DNA from: Azolla pinnata
Lineage: Eukaryota; Streptophyta; Polypodiopsida; Salviniales; Salviniaceae
Direction: 5' to 3'
Length of the DNA stretch: 23,808 nt
NCBI GenBank assembly: GCA_037176905.1
Contig: JBBBWG010008791.1
Span: 1-23,808, forward strand
Notes under the pieces: model-generated
What the model saw: only the letters and a program-made list of their open reading frames with translations
Databases searched by the model: none
What the model was told of the DNA's origin: nothing
Shown here: positions 8,491-18,287 of the stretch, in pieces
Numbering within the stretch: position 1 is the first letter of the stretch
Layout: each line of letters begins with the position of its first letter
Program-made: the position numbers and the translations under genes

Positions 8491-8769
8491 ATGGCAACCA
8501 CTGCTCCTTCATCAACTGAAATTTTGTCTCTTTTTAGATCTTTGTTGAGAGAGGCCCGAAAGTATGAGGATTATAACATACGTGAATATGTGAAACGGCG
8601 CACCAAACAAGGGTTCTATCAGCATAAATCTGATAACGCGGAAGTTGCAGCATCAGCCTATCTAGAGGGCAAAGAGGCACTGAATGTAGCCAAAAGACAA
8701 GCTACTCTGTACTCTCTCTACGCACCAAAAGTCAAGAGCATAATGGAAGTTACATCACATCAGAGTTGA
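8491..8769 (+). CDS. ISD11: ISD11/LYRM4-type LYR protein (92 aa)
   Basis: ISD11 binds and stabilises the mitochondrial cysteine desulfurase (NFS1) with acyl carrier protein, for Fe-S cluster assembly. The single coding exon starts MATTAPSSTEILSLFRSLLR. It carries the plant form of the LYR motif (LFR, residues about 14-16), then REARKYEDYNIREYVKRR and a C-terminal helix ending YSLYAPKVKSIMEV. These are the signatures I know from plant ISD11, and 92 residues is the usual size. The start is the first ATG after a TTCTGTTCCAG acceptor at about 8479, which closes a 1.56-kb 5'-UTR intron. ISD11 proteins lack a classical presequence, consistent with this N-terminus. Codon use is ordinary and no break is seen. 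Confidence 0.93.
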   Translation: MATTAPSSTEILSLFRSLLREARKYEDYNIREYVKRRTKQGFYQHKSDNAEVAASAYLEGKEALNVAKRQATLYSLYAPKVKSIMEVTSHQS

Positions 8770-10310
8770 TTTTGCTTTTTTGATCAACCTTGATGACATT
8801 TTGACTTACTCCAGGTACTCTTGCCTTGTCTCAATCAAATTTAGCATAAAATAGTATATAAATTCCTTCTTTGAAGATTAATTTATGTTTTTAGTCTGGT
8901 TTTCTTGCATGCCAGATGTTAGCATAAGGCTATGAAATTCTGTGGCATAAGGAAGTGGCACTCATGGGGTAGGATAATGCTTGAAGGATGTTGATGTACT
9001 AGATCTCTCGTATATAAAAGCATGTTGCTTGAAGCAATGAAAATAGGTTTTCTGGGCCATCAGTAGCTCTGTATAAGAGAATTTCAAGCATCAAGGACAG
9101 TATTTTGTCAAATGCATTGTCCCTTGGATGTCCATTTTATTGTCTTGTCCCAAAATAGTAATCTAAGTGCAATGGTATGAAATCGCCAATGACATTGAAA
9201 ACTATGGAAAGTTGGTCTGTTCTAAGGTGGTTTATAACAATGTTATTCTTGCAAATTATCTGTGTATTATTATAAACAAGGACTGAGCCATGTAGTAGCT
9301 TTCTTACATTGCTTGTTCTACAAAGAAAGCTGGAAACCAGTGATTTTATGTGGGGATATATTGAAAAATACTAGTGACCTACCTTCGTTTTCTTGATTGG
9401 TAGGGTGCATGTAATTTGGGGAGCCATGTAATGTCTTATGAAAAGCTATTAGAATCGTTTGATGATTGTACATATATTGTGTTTTCCATCTTGACTTTAT
9501 GCTTTTGTTTACCCCAACTATTCTCCATGTTCGCAATGCATCAAAATCAAACGCCTTACCCATCGTACCCCTAGACATGTAAATTAATTGTTATTGGTAT
9601 ATAGCAAGAATACAATTCCCTCCGTCAGACTCTTTATATTTGGATTTCCAATCAATCAAGAGTTATAAAACAGGTATGTTGGATTGAAGCCATTTGCTCG
9701 TAGATTCAAGGTTTTCTTTTTCAAAAAGATTCGGTACTTATGCCTTGCCCAAGCTATATGGACCGGTTATGATTACACATACAACAACTAGCGAAACACG
9801 ATGGAGAGTATCCAATTGGTATTTCAAACGGACCGATTATGATTACAATCGAAGTGCCTTATTCATGTTTCGATGCTGTTGTAGTACAAACAAACTCTTG
9901 AAATCGAGCAATGTTCTCCTTTATGAGTTTCTCAACCTAGTGGCAATCGTGAATTGGCATGGGATACGTGCTGATACATCTCATATCATCTCATAATATC
10001 GAAGTGTCATATTGATATGCTCGATGCAATTAGCATTGTTACAACAATGTCGTGCTGAAGCGAAGTAAAATTCAAGATGATGTTGACTAGGTATCATTGG
10101 AATCAAATGTTGAGTATCATTGAAATTGATTGCCACAATTAACAGACCATGAAGATTAGTTAATGGAATATTCCCCACCATGTGGTTGGCCTCTTGCAAT
10201 TGTTGAGGCTTGTTTAAATGGCTTAGTCCATTGTTATACTGTAATTATCTGGTATGGGTGCACAAGATCTCACTGTAGATTCTCCAATAAGAACCCCTTT
10301 CGGTTCGTTG
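8770..10310. other. Intergenic: ISD11 3' flank, nothing else recognised
   Basis: The left part must hold the ISD11 3' UTR; I could not place a clear AATAAA. Further right is AT-rich unique-looking sequence. An 18-base motif GGACCG(G/A)TTATGATTACA occurs twice, at about 9760 and 9830. Open frames on either strand (for example 9694-9996 plus, 9981-10199 minus) show no domain, no codon bias and no splice context. Confidence 0.5.
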
Positions 10311-10583
10311 TCAATAAGGGAAATAGATGATAGGAGAATCCACTCGACTGCACACAAGCAAGCGTAGCTCAACAAGATCGATTTTTGGCAGAGCAAACCT
10401 GGAATGAAACAGTCGGGTGCTAAAATTCTTGAGGCTAGAGCCGAGCAGTTTGATGACATGCGAAGATAAAGCCCTCGATCGAATCCCCTGGTCGAGCCGA
10501 TCTCTGTCCGATTGCATCCGGGCGACGAGGCGATCGATCGCAGCTGATTGCGAATCCGAGTTTCCGACGCCGGATCGCAGCAT
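10311..10583 (-). CDS. Possible first exon of an unidentified minus-strand gene (orphan)
   Basis: An ATG at 10583 opens a 90-codon frame with a protein-like first half: charged, with AIDRLVARMQSDRDRLDQGI predicted as an amphipathic helix. A possible donor (CCAG followed by GTTTGC) lies part way along. I recognise no family, and the DNA further along the minus strand shows no convincing next exon. It starts just beyond the telomere-like block, so it could be one arm of a bidirectional promoter with the ZNF598-type gene. It may equally be chance. Confidence 0.2.
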   Translation of the reverse strand: MLRSGVGNSDSQSAAIDRLVARMQSDRDRLDQGIRSRALSSHVIKLLGSSLKNFSTRLFHSRFALPKIDLVELRLLVCSRVDSPIIYFPY

Positions 10584-10648
10584 GCTTAGCTTCTAAGTAA
10601 GCTCTGTCTCGTAGAAAAGGATCGGCTCATCGATTCCGAGAGCAGGTT

Positions 10649-10743
10649 CGGGGTTCAGGGTTCATGGTTTAGGGTTTAGGGTTCAGGGTTTAGGGTTTAG
10701 GGTTTAGGGTTTAGGGTTTAGGGTTTAGGGTTTAGGGTTTAGG
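10649..10743 (+). repeat. Interstitial plant telomere repeat (TTTAGGG, about 13 units)
   Basis: A run of TTTAGGG units, perfect on the right and with TTCAGGG and TTCATGG variants on the left. It is flanked on both sides by unique sequence and gene structures, so it is an interstitial tract and not a chromosome end. It stands between the start of the minus-strand orphan frame and the first exon of the ZNF598-type gene. There it could act as multiple telo-boxes (binding sites for Myb-type telomere-repeat factors). Confidence 0.95.
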
Positions 10744-10828
10744 TCAAAGCAGAGCAGATGCCGAGTTCTGCTGATTATGAATTCTTGTCTTTCTTGTTTT
10801 TTATCCTCTTTGGAAACCGAATCAGAAT

Positions 10829-10910
10829 CAAAGAAGAAGACGAAGACGAAGAAGAAGAAGAAGAAGAAGAAGAAGAAGAAGAAGAAGAAGAAGACGACGA
10901 AGAAGAAGAA
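10829..10910 (+). repeat. GAA triplet microsatellite
   Basis: Mostly pure (GAA)n with a few GAC interruptions at each end, directly before the presumed first exon of the ZNF598-type gene. It creates a poly-Lys open frame that I do not regard as coding. Confidence 0.95.
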
Positions 10911-11248
10911 ATGGCGGCCCTCGTGGACTAGGTCACGATCTGCTGCTTTCCCGCCGCCCTCTCCCCTCTCTGGATCATCACGTCTTCCTCTCCCTCTCTC
11001 TCTCTGCCTTCCGCCTCATCGATCCGCGCCTAGCTTCCTGCCGCCTCGTTGCTGCCATAGCAGCAGATCGGATCGCCGTCTTGTGGCCATATCCGTAGTC
11101 GTTCATCCCCGCATCGCATCGCATCGCATCGCGTCCGCCTGCGGATTGCCGGTACCATCCTCGGCTGAGTTCGTCTTCGACAACCTGTTTGCTGGTGCCC
11201 TGCCTTATTCTCCTTCCTCGCACGCTCGGAGAGCAGTTTTTGGGGAAG
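10911..11248 (+). other. Presumed 5'-UTR exon of the ZNF598/HEL2-type gene
   Basis: GC-rich, pyrimidine-rich leader-like sequence ending GGGGAAG followed by a GTGAGC donor at 11249. Joining to the acceptor at 13340 (GATGATTCCAG) gives a 2.1-kb 5'-UTR intron in front of the ATG at 13350. It includes a GCATC pentamer repeat at 11111-11132. A short ATG frame (ATGGCGGCC, about 10911) stops within a few codons and would act as a uORF if transcribed. The left boundary is uncertain. Confidence 0.5.
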
Positions 11249-11312
11249 GTGAGCGCTCTTTGTGATCTTGTTTTTATGTCAAGCTGGAAAAATTGGGGTT
11301 TTGGTTCCCCCG

Positions 11313-11806
11313 TATGTCTCGGGGCAGTGTCCGTTCGATTTCCTGGAATGTATTCCACCGTCTGCAGACGCCTTGTACCTTTGCCGAATTCTTGCAGCCA
11401 CTGCTGCACCGGCCATTTGCGGATACTTGTACCTTTGTCTCGATTCCCATCGGCTGTCTTCGTCGATGCTATGCGATTGTATTGACATCCTCCGTCGATG
11501 CTGTTATGTTTGTTGTTGGAATTCCACCATCATGAAGCTGCAGTACCGGTGGGATTCATCACTTATGTCTCGCAAAGAGTTGGATTGGCACGGTTCCATT
11601 TCCTGGAAGTCATTCCACCTTTTGCAAATGTGTTACCTTTGCCTAATTCTTGCAGCCACTGTTGTCAGGCCATTGGTGATACTTTCTCTCTATTGCCATG
11701 GGCGGTTTTTGTTGATGCTATGCTATTGTATTGACATCCTCTACCACCGTATGTTGTTGTTGGAGTCCAACCTCAGGAGCAGCAGTACCATTGGGATTCA
11801 TTGCTT
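11313..11806. repeat. Tandem duplication (about 251 bp, two diverged copies) in the ZNF598-type 5'-UTR intron
   Basis: Copies at about 11313-11563 and 11564-11806 share in order: TATGTCTCG, CGATTTCCTGGAA/CCATTTCCTGGAA, ATTCCACC, TTACCTTTGCC/TGTACCTTTGCC, AATTCTTGCAGCCACTG, TTGTATTGACATCCTC, TTGTTGTTGGA, CAGTACC-TGGGATTCAT. Both copies are partly open in one frame, but there is no recognisable protein and the stretch lies in an inferred intron. Confidence 0.8.
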
Positions 11807-11847
11807 ATTCATGCAATTCATTGGTCTTCATAGGTCTTCATAGGATT

Positions 11848-11978
11848 GGGAACAGTCTGGTTTAGCATTTGTCACATAGAACCCAACCAAAGAGAGACCT
11901 TTCACCAAACCAAACCCAAAACTTTGTAGCACTGGGGAACAGTCTGGTTTAGCATTTGTCACATTGAACCCAACCAAA
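11848..11978. repeat. Direct repeat of about 44 bp, 87 bp apart
   Basis: GGGAACAGTCTGGTTTAGCA and the next 24 bases occur at 11848-11891 and again at 11935-11978 with one mismatch. The flanking DNA to about 12260 is rich in AACCAAACC and its complement TTGGTTTAG. This is reminiscent of non-autonomous hAT-type elements with GGTTTGGTT-like ends, but I could not define terminal inverted repeats or target-site duplications. Confidence 0.7.
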
Positions 11979-13349
11979 TTGAACCACTAGCACATCTATG
12001 AACCAGACCATATCTTTGACGGAACTGATCGCATAGTTGTATGTTTTAAGTGCAGTTTTCAACTGTAGACTTGAAACGGAAAAATATTAGACATATAAGC
12101 AATACATTTATTGTGCTGAATGCTTTGAGCTGACCAAAAGAACCATACTCTCGGAAACTTCATGAACCAAGCCGTTCCATTAAGTCTCAATTTTGAGCCA
12201 AACCATCATTTCATTGGTTTAGTCAGTTTGGTTCAGCTCAAAGCAAACTAGGACCTAATTTTAGAACTTCCAAACTTAAGAGCTTATGTGTTTTTATCAT
12301 CATCTGCTAGTGGTTGCAAATGCGTCCACAGGTAATGTTAGTTACATAGTTTTTGTGTGAAATTCTCCCATGAGTGGTGATAAATATGTCCCAAGGGTCT
12401 GGTTGAGAAATCAAAATTAAATCAGTATTCTTTTTGTCATCATTATCATTAATTGCTGACAAGCTTGAATCACTGTGCCAGTTTGGCATGAAAATATCAA
12501 TTGAATCACTCTCATTCATTGCCATTGTCACTAGGTGTTGGAGAGTGTTGATGTTTGTGATTCACTTTGAAGGTTCACATCTTTCTGTTGAGGTGTCCCA
12601 GACATCCTTTGAGCAGTCGAGGTCCTTGAAGTTCATTTGATGGACTCTTTTGGTGCATTGAGATCCTTCCTCTTTCACCTCTCTTGTTATGGGTTCCTAA
12701 ATAGGTTCCCATCTTTTCCCCTCAGTATAACGAGTAGTTTGGCTCTCTCAAGAATAAGAGTCATCCTTGGATTTCACACACGGTACTTGTTTTCAGTGAA
12801 TTTCTTGATCATGCATTTATTTGTCAGTGTAGATGGCATTCTCCATTTGTGTCATTGCTTCCACCTCTGTAGATCTTGTTTGATTGACCTTTGTTGGCGT
12901 TTGTACTTTATCCTAGTACCTGGATCTAATGCCTTGTGGGAAATAAGATTTAAGATACTAAAGAAAGAGACCTTAGGTTTCTAATGATACTCCATTATTT
13001 GGTCAAATGCATATAGATTCTGAATTTGTCATTTCAGAATATTCTGGCTTTATTCCATAAATAGCCATGAAGGTGATTAGTTTCTTTTCAAAGTTCAAGC
13101 TTAAGGAAGACTAAATGAATGTCTCTCGTTTTGGAAAAAATGTGCTTGCATGACTGGGTTTTAGCAAGCTCATATCTAGAACTATCAACATGTTAGGACT
13201 CTATTTAAAATCATATTTTCTTGTTCCACTTTATCATTTTGGTTTAAAGACCCGATTTTGGCCCTTTCTTAAATTATTTCATTCCAATGCACTTCCATGC
13301 TGGTTTGTCTAAAAACTTAAGAAAGAAGTGATGATTCCAGTAACTTGCG

Positions 13350-16300
13350 ATGGAGGATTGTTGTGCCGTTTGTGCTGAACCTCTCGAGTGGATTGCATAT
13401 GGTCAGTGTGGACATCAAGACGTGTGCTCAAAATGTATAGCCAGGCTTCGTTTTGTACTTGGTGACAGGCAATGCTGCATTTGTAAACAAGAGTGTCCTT
13501 CAGTGTTTGTTACCAAGGTAATACTTTTATAAATTTCATCATTTAATACTTAATGCTCACACATCAGGTAGTTTATTGAGGGAAATTAGCTGAAGGTTTT
13601 GTAAATATTACTGGAATACTCCTCCGTAGCAGTAAATATGTAGTGAAGAGAAAATGATGCTCAATTATTTGAAAAACTAGGGGCGTTTGGCTAATATCAA
13701 AATATCGCCTGTATTTGCTGATACTTTTCTCCCTATTTATTAGTATTAAACCTGGTTTTATTTTTTGCTGGTTATGTTTTTTCTCTTTCTTGTCTATCCT
13801 GAATGGTTGCATCAACGACCTATCAATAGGCTCTGGGAGATTATACAAAATCCATAGAGAACTTTGGACCGTTGGCTGAACGGAGAGATTTGTGGTATGA
13901 AAGCAATATTCAAGCTTATTGTGATGATGAAGAGCAATACAACATGTTGAAGGCTATGTTTAGGCTTTCTTGTGCAATATGTGAGCAAGCAGAAAATCTT
14001 GGAAAAGACTTTGTAAAGAGAGGGTTCGTTTTTAGAAATTTGGATTTGATGCATCGGCACCTTTCCAACGTTCACAAGGTTCAGATGTGTGGGCTTTGCT
14101 TGGAAGGAAGGAAGGTAGGTGTACCATTAACCAACTCCAATTACCTTCTAGTGTCTTAGTGTATAAACTTGACCAACGTTTTGTCGTCTGCACTATTCTT
14201 GCTATATAGGTTTTCATTCGTGAGCAAAAGCTATATACGAAGAAACAATTAGACCGGCATTTGGTAACCGGAGATTTAGAAATTGACGGTGGAGGCTTTA
14301 ATGGACATCCACTCTGCAGTTTCTGTCGCACTAGATTCTATGGCGATAACGAACTCTATCACCATATGTCCACGGATCATTTCACATGCCATATTTGTCA
14401 ACGGTAATATTTTTTTATCACTATAGTATCCTCCAGTGGTTTTGCCTCTATTTTTTCGTGATATGTTTCTACATACCTTAATCGTGAGATCTTGATTCAA
14501 CTTTACCCTTTTCAGATTACATCCAGGGCAATTTGAGTATTATCGTAATTATGATGATCTGGAGGTAGTGTACAACATAATCTTTTTCTCACACCCATTA
14601 TTCTTCAATTACCTCTGTGATATGGATACCATGATTGCAGGCCCATTTTCGACATGGACATGCACTCTGTGAGCATCCGGATTGCCTTGCTCAGAAATTC
14701 GTTGTTTTCATTTCTGACACTGAGTTGAAGGTAGGTATGGTAAAGACAGAAGTTTCATAGTTATGGATAGTCTGTTAATCAAGGGTTTCTTGAATATCTG
14801 ATCCACCTATTTACAGAGACACAATGCTTTAGTTCATGGTGGGAACATGTCTCGTTCACAACGCAATGCAGCTTTGCAGGTAAGGTTAAAGTTTTTCGTA
14901 ACTGTCTTTATTAAGTATTTGAGCTATGTGTTCATTTTTGGGTAAAATTTTGTTTCCGTCCTCTTATAAATATCTCTAGGAGTTTCTGCTTGTATTTTTA
15001 AGATTTATTGCATCTTGAGAGATTACTCGTGTATCTCGTTACTCTGGAAAGAAGGGCGGTGGCTTCATAGCTGCTGTAAAATTGTAGGAGATTCTATTTC
15101 TGTATTTCTGTCTGTCTCTCTCTCACAGCTAAATACTCCACACATGGAATATATATCAGGAGTTTGCAGTGAATTCATTTTAAAGTACTTTTTGTCATCA
15201 GATCCCCGTTAGTTTTCAGTACCGTAGCCAGACCCAGAGAGGTGGAAGAGTATCTCGGCAGCGTGATGGGCATATTACAGTTGGACGACAAGGGCTACAA
15301 ACAACAATCATGCCATCATTAGAACAGTCAATTCAAGAGCCATCTTTGTCATTGCAAGTCAATAACACTGTTGACTTTCCCCATATTCAAAGTAACGAGA
15401 GGAACTTTATTTCGAGCTCTGGTGATACAAATGAAGGAGAGGAAGCTTCAGCTGTTATGCCAGTAGAAACGTCTCGATATCGTGCAGCTGTAAGTCGTAG
15501 TGGCCCCTCATCTTCTTTTATAGAATCTGCATTCCCACCACTTCCCGGGTCGGAAAATGCAGGTCAGAGAGCAAGTGCAAGGACACCATATTCAATGGCT
15601 TCTTTGATCAGAGGAAGAGGAAGAACTCGTGGTCATCATATCAATTCAATGTCCACTACTCATGCTGGAGAGACTGCAAGAAACCAAGCTTCTCAATCAT
15701 CGGAAACATTAGATGAATGGCCACAAGTTCTTGGTCGGTCTCAAAGTAATGTACGAGTGGTGAGAGAGTCTACTACATCAAGGCAAAGTCGAGTAGAATC
15801 CTTGGAAGCCAGAGAAGTGGCATCCACGTTTACGAATGAAATAGATGAGCCTTCTTCCATTCCTTTAAGCATGGAGGAACTACGGGTAGCTAATAAGGCT
15901 ATGATTGAAAGGATAAGAACGGATTTACACGGTGATGAAGATCAATTCAATGAATTCAAGATTATGTCTAGCCGTTTCAGAAGCGGGGATATGGATGCTG
16001 ACCTGTATCTACATTACATCAGAGGTTTTGGGCTGCTACATATTGTCCCAGAGTTAGCAAGGTTATGTCCAGATGCCCAAAAGAAGAGCGATTTGCTACA
16101 TGCACTCGAGAGAATCAAGGTTAATGATAATCATTTGGAGAAGAGTCGTTTGTTGAATGCAACCCAGAGAGTGAAGGATAATAACCACGTGGCAAAGAAG
16201 GATTTGGAATTACTCCAGAGAGCTAAGGATCGTAATGAGATGGAATATGATTTGAGCGATTCTTTCCCAGGTTTGATGGAGAACGTTTCTAAAGGTGAAA

Positions 16301-16827
16301 ACAGCCAAAATGGTAACCAAAAGAATGGTAAAAAAAAGTTAATGGCTGAAAGTTCAAATCAGAGGATGAAACAAAGGGTTAATGATGAAATGGGTAGCCT
16401 TCAACTTAATAGTGATGGCAGATATGGAAACTTCCGTGAAGAACAGGAGGTGGAAGTGCTTTCTAAAGATGGATATAGGGATCAAAGACCAGCTGGTACG
16501 TCATCTATTTCTAATGACTCATTTGGTCGAAATGGAATGAACATTCGATTGAATAAAGGAGCCAAAGTACTTGTAAAGGCATCGAAATCGTCAGCTAGAC
16601 TTGAAGGTTCTTCTTTGAAAGAAGAGCAAGAGAAAGAGAAAATTCTTCAGGAACCTTCCATTTCATCCTCCAGTAGAGATGAAGGCTCCTCTTCATCAAC
16701 TTGGAAGGAAGTGCAAGAGAGTGATAAATTGACGGAGAAGAAGAAGAAGCCTGTGAAAATACGACTCGGTGACGGATCAGTGGCTTTGCACTTGGATGCC
16801 AAAAGAAGGACATGGGGTGGTGAATAG
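13350..16827 (+). CDS. ZNF598/HEL2-type RING and C2H2 zinc-finger E3 ubiquitin ligase (seven coding exons, 824 aa)
   Basis: ZNF598/HEL2 proteins sense collided ribosomes and ubiquitinate small-subunit proteins to start ribosome quality control. Coding exons: 13350-13517, 13830-14114, 14210-14403, 14516-14564, 14641-14730, 14817-14879 and 15202-16827. All junctions are GT-AG with continuous frame (2475 nt). The RING is at residues 5-45 (C5, C8, C20, H22, C26, C29, C42, C45). A string of zinc fingers follows at about 104-269: CAIC104-107, CGLC143-146, CSFC187-190 with YHHMSTDH, CHIC211-214 then HPGQFEYYRNYDDLEAHF, and CEHPDC with ELKRHNALVHGG. GGNMSRSQRN at 269-278 is a family hallmark. The long C-terminal part has an FPPLP motif, a conserved segment at about 505-590 (EELRVANKAMIERIR to CPDAQKKSDLL), and ends shortly after IRLGDGSVALHLDA. 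The start codon is preceded in frame by TAA at 13341-13343 within the same exon. Confidence 0.95.
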
Positions 16828-17091
16828 TGAAGTTGGAGGGATCCGAGATTTTTGCGACAAGGTGTTTCCATTGTACTTAAAACTTCTGCTATTTCTAGTC
16901 AACGCCGATTCTAGTGGATAATAATGTCTGTTGGGAGAGATATTCAATGGGTTTCAAATAACCCCTTGAGAGCATTCGAGTGCTTTGTACCTTCGATCGG
17001 AACGTGAGAGCGCGGTGTAGTGCAGGTTGAACATGATGTAAGTCCGTGACGAAAATCTTATATTGCTTTTTATACCAGTCGAAAATTTTGT

Positions 17092-17097
17092 AATAAA
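17092..17097 (+). terminator. Likely poly(A) signal of the ZNF598-type gene
   Basis: AATAAA in a T-rich context about 265 bases after the stop codon at 16825-16827, a usual 3'-UTR length for plants. It is the only perfect AATAAA I see close downstream. Confidence 0.5.
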
Positions 17098-17129
17098 TTT
17101 TTTCCTGCATAAGAGAGAAAAAACAGAGG

Positions 17130-18150
17130 TCCAAATCGACTTCCAAGATTGAAATCGCTCAACGATGACATTATTTTCTGCATTTGTATAACATTGGCCG
17201 ACTTCAAGATTTGTTATTTATAACTGAACATCCAAACCAGTGGTTTTGGTTGAGGCTTGTGAATGGATTTCATGTTGCAATTACATGTATGATGGGTATC
17301 GGTAGCTTGTCAACAACTTGAAGCTTAATGACTTCCACAACAGCATTGTTCTTAATCTTATTCGGCTAAAATACCACATTTTGCTTTAAGATGAATCCAC
17401 TGAAATAAGTGGAGTATCGTGAAGATCTTACACATATGATATGATGCCACTTTGCCACTTTGATAACCAATCATGCTGTATTAAGGGAAGTGGTTTCGAA
17501 GACCATCTGCCTCGCAAACAGGAAAATTTGTACATAGTTAATTTGCAGCTATTTCTAGAGGGGAAAGTTAAAGAGAGATTCACCGAAAAAAAACGTCTGC
17601 TGCTGACCGACTCGAAAGCTCCTTTAGAGATCGGATCGTAATCATTCGCTTGCACCACCAAAATCTCCCATAAGCACATTGGCACAACAGGCACCATCAG
17701 CTTTGATGACAGAATAAATAGAGAACATGGGAGCGCATGCCGAAACATGTTCATCGAATCCTTTGAAAAAGAACAAATTGCGCTATTTCCTTCCTACTAT
17801 ACAAAAAAATCGCATCGTATATGCAACAACATATTGTACATCTCAAATGCTCGCTTTCATGATAGGCTGTCCCTCCATAGCAACAAACAGAAAGTTTGAT
17901 GCTGATTCTCTTGATCAAGGCTGCAAATGAGCGGCACTACTAAACATTCTTTCCAGATATGCCCACAAATTAGATACGACTGACACTTGTCCAGGTTCAC
18001 AACAATGAAATGGAAGGAAACACACTCGAAGGTCTGGTATGGTTAATATTGAGAGAAACTTGTACAGAATGAATGTGGCAAGAAATAATTCTTGCATAAC
18101 TTGCTTGGGACACACACACACACACACACACACAAGGTGCACGCGGTGAT
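17130..18150. other. Intergenic between convergent genes, with a CA microsatellite
   Basis: The 3' ends of the plus-strand ZNF598-type gene and the minus-strand COQ11-like gene face each other here. Apart from a (CA)12 microsatellite at 18111-18134 I recognise nothing. The open frames (for example 17428-17754 minus) lack motifs, codon bias and splice sites. Confidence 0.5.
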
Positions 18151-18156
18151 TTTATG

Positions 18157-18162
18157 TTTATT
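18157..18162 (-). terminator. Likely poly(A) signal of the COQ11-like gene
   Basis: AATAAA on the minus strand, about 125 bases beyond the stop codon at 18290-18288. It is the nearest perfect match, in AT-rich surroundings next to the CA microsatellite. Confidence 0.5.
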
Positions 18163-18287
18163 GATATACCTTACAAACTTGTACACATAGACAAGGTCAA
18201 CATATAAGAGACATGCACTTACCGATAAAATACCAGCATTTTGAAAGCTCTATTGTGACAGGGGATTCCAAAAGGAAGAAAGAAACC

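Noticed and set aside
10649-10743. A chromosome end
   Set aside because: The telomere motif is flanked by unique DNA and genes on both sides and is only about 95 bp long.
10777-11265. A 162-residue plus-strand protein
   Set aside because: The first third is a poly-Lys translation of the GAA microsatellite and the rest is leader-like; it reads into the donor at 11249.
11262-11843. A 193-residue plus-strand protein
   Set aside because: It lies within the inferred 5'-UTR intron. Its length comes from a duplicated open stretch, and several overlapping frames are equally open.
11840-12260. A complete hAT-type MITE
   Set aside because: GGTTTGGTT-like motifs are frequent, but no matching terminal inverted repeats or 8-bp target-site duplication could be placed.
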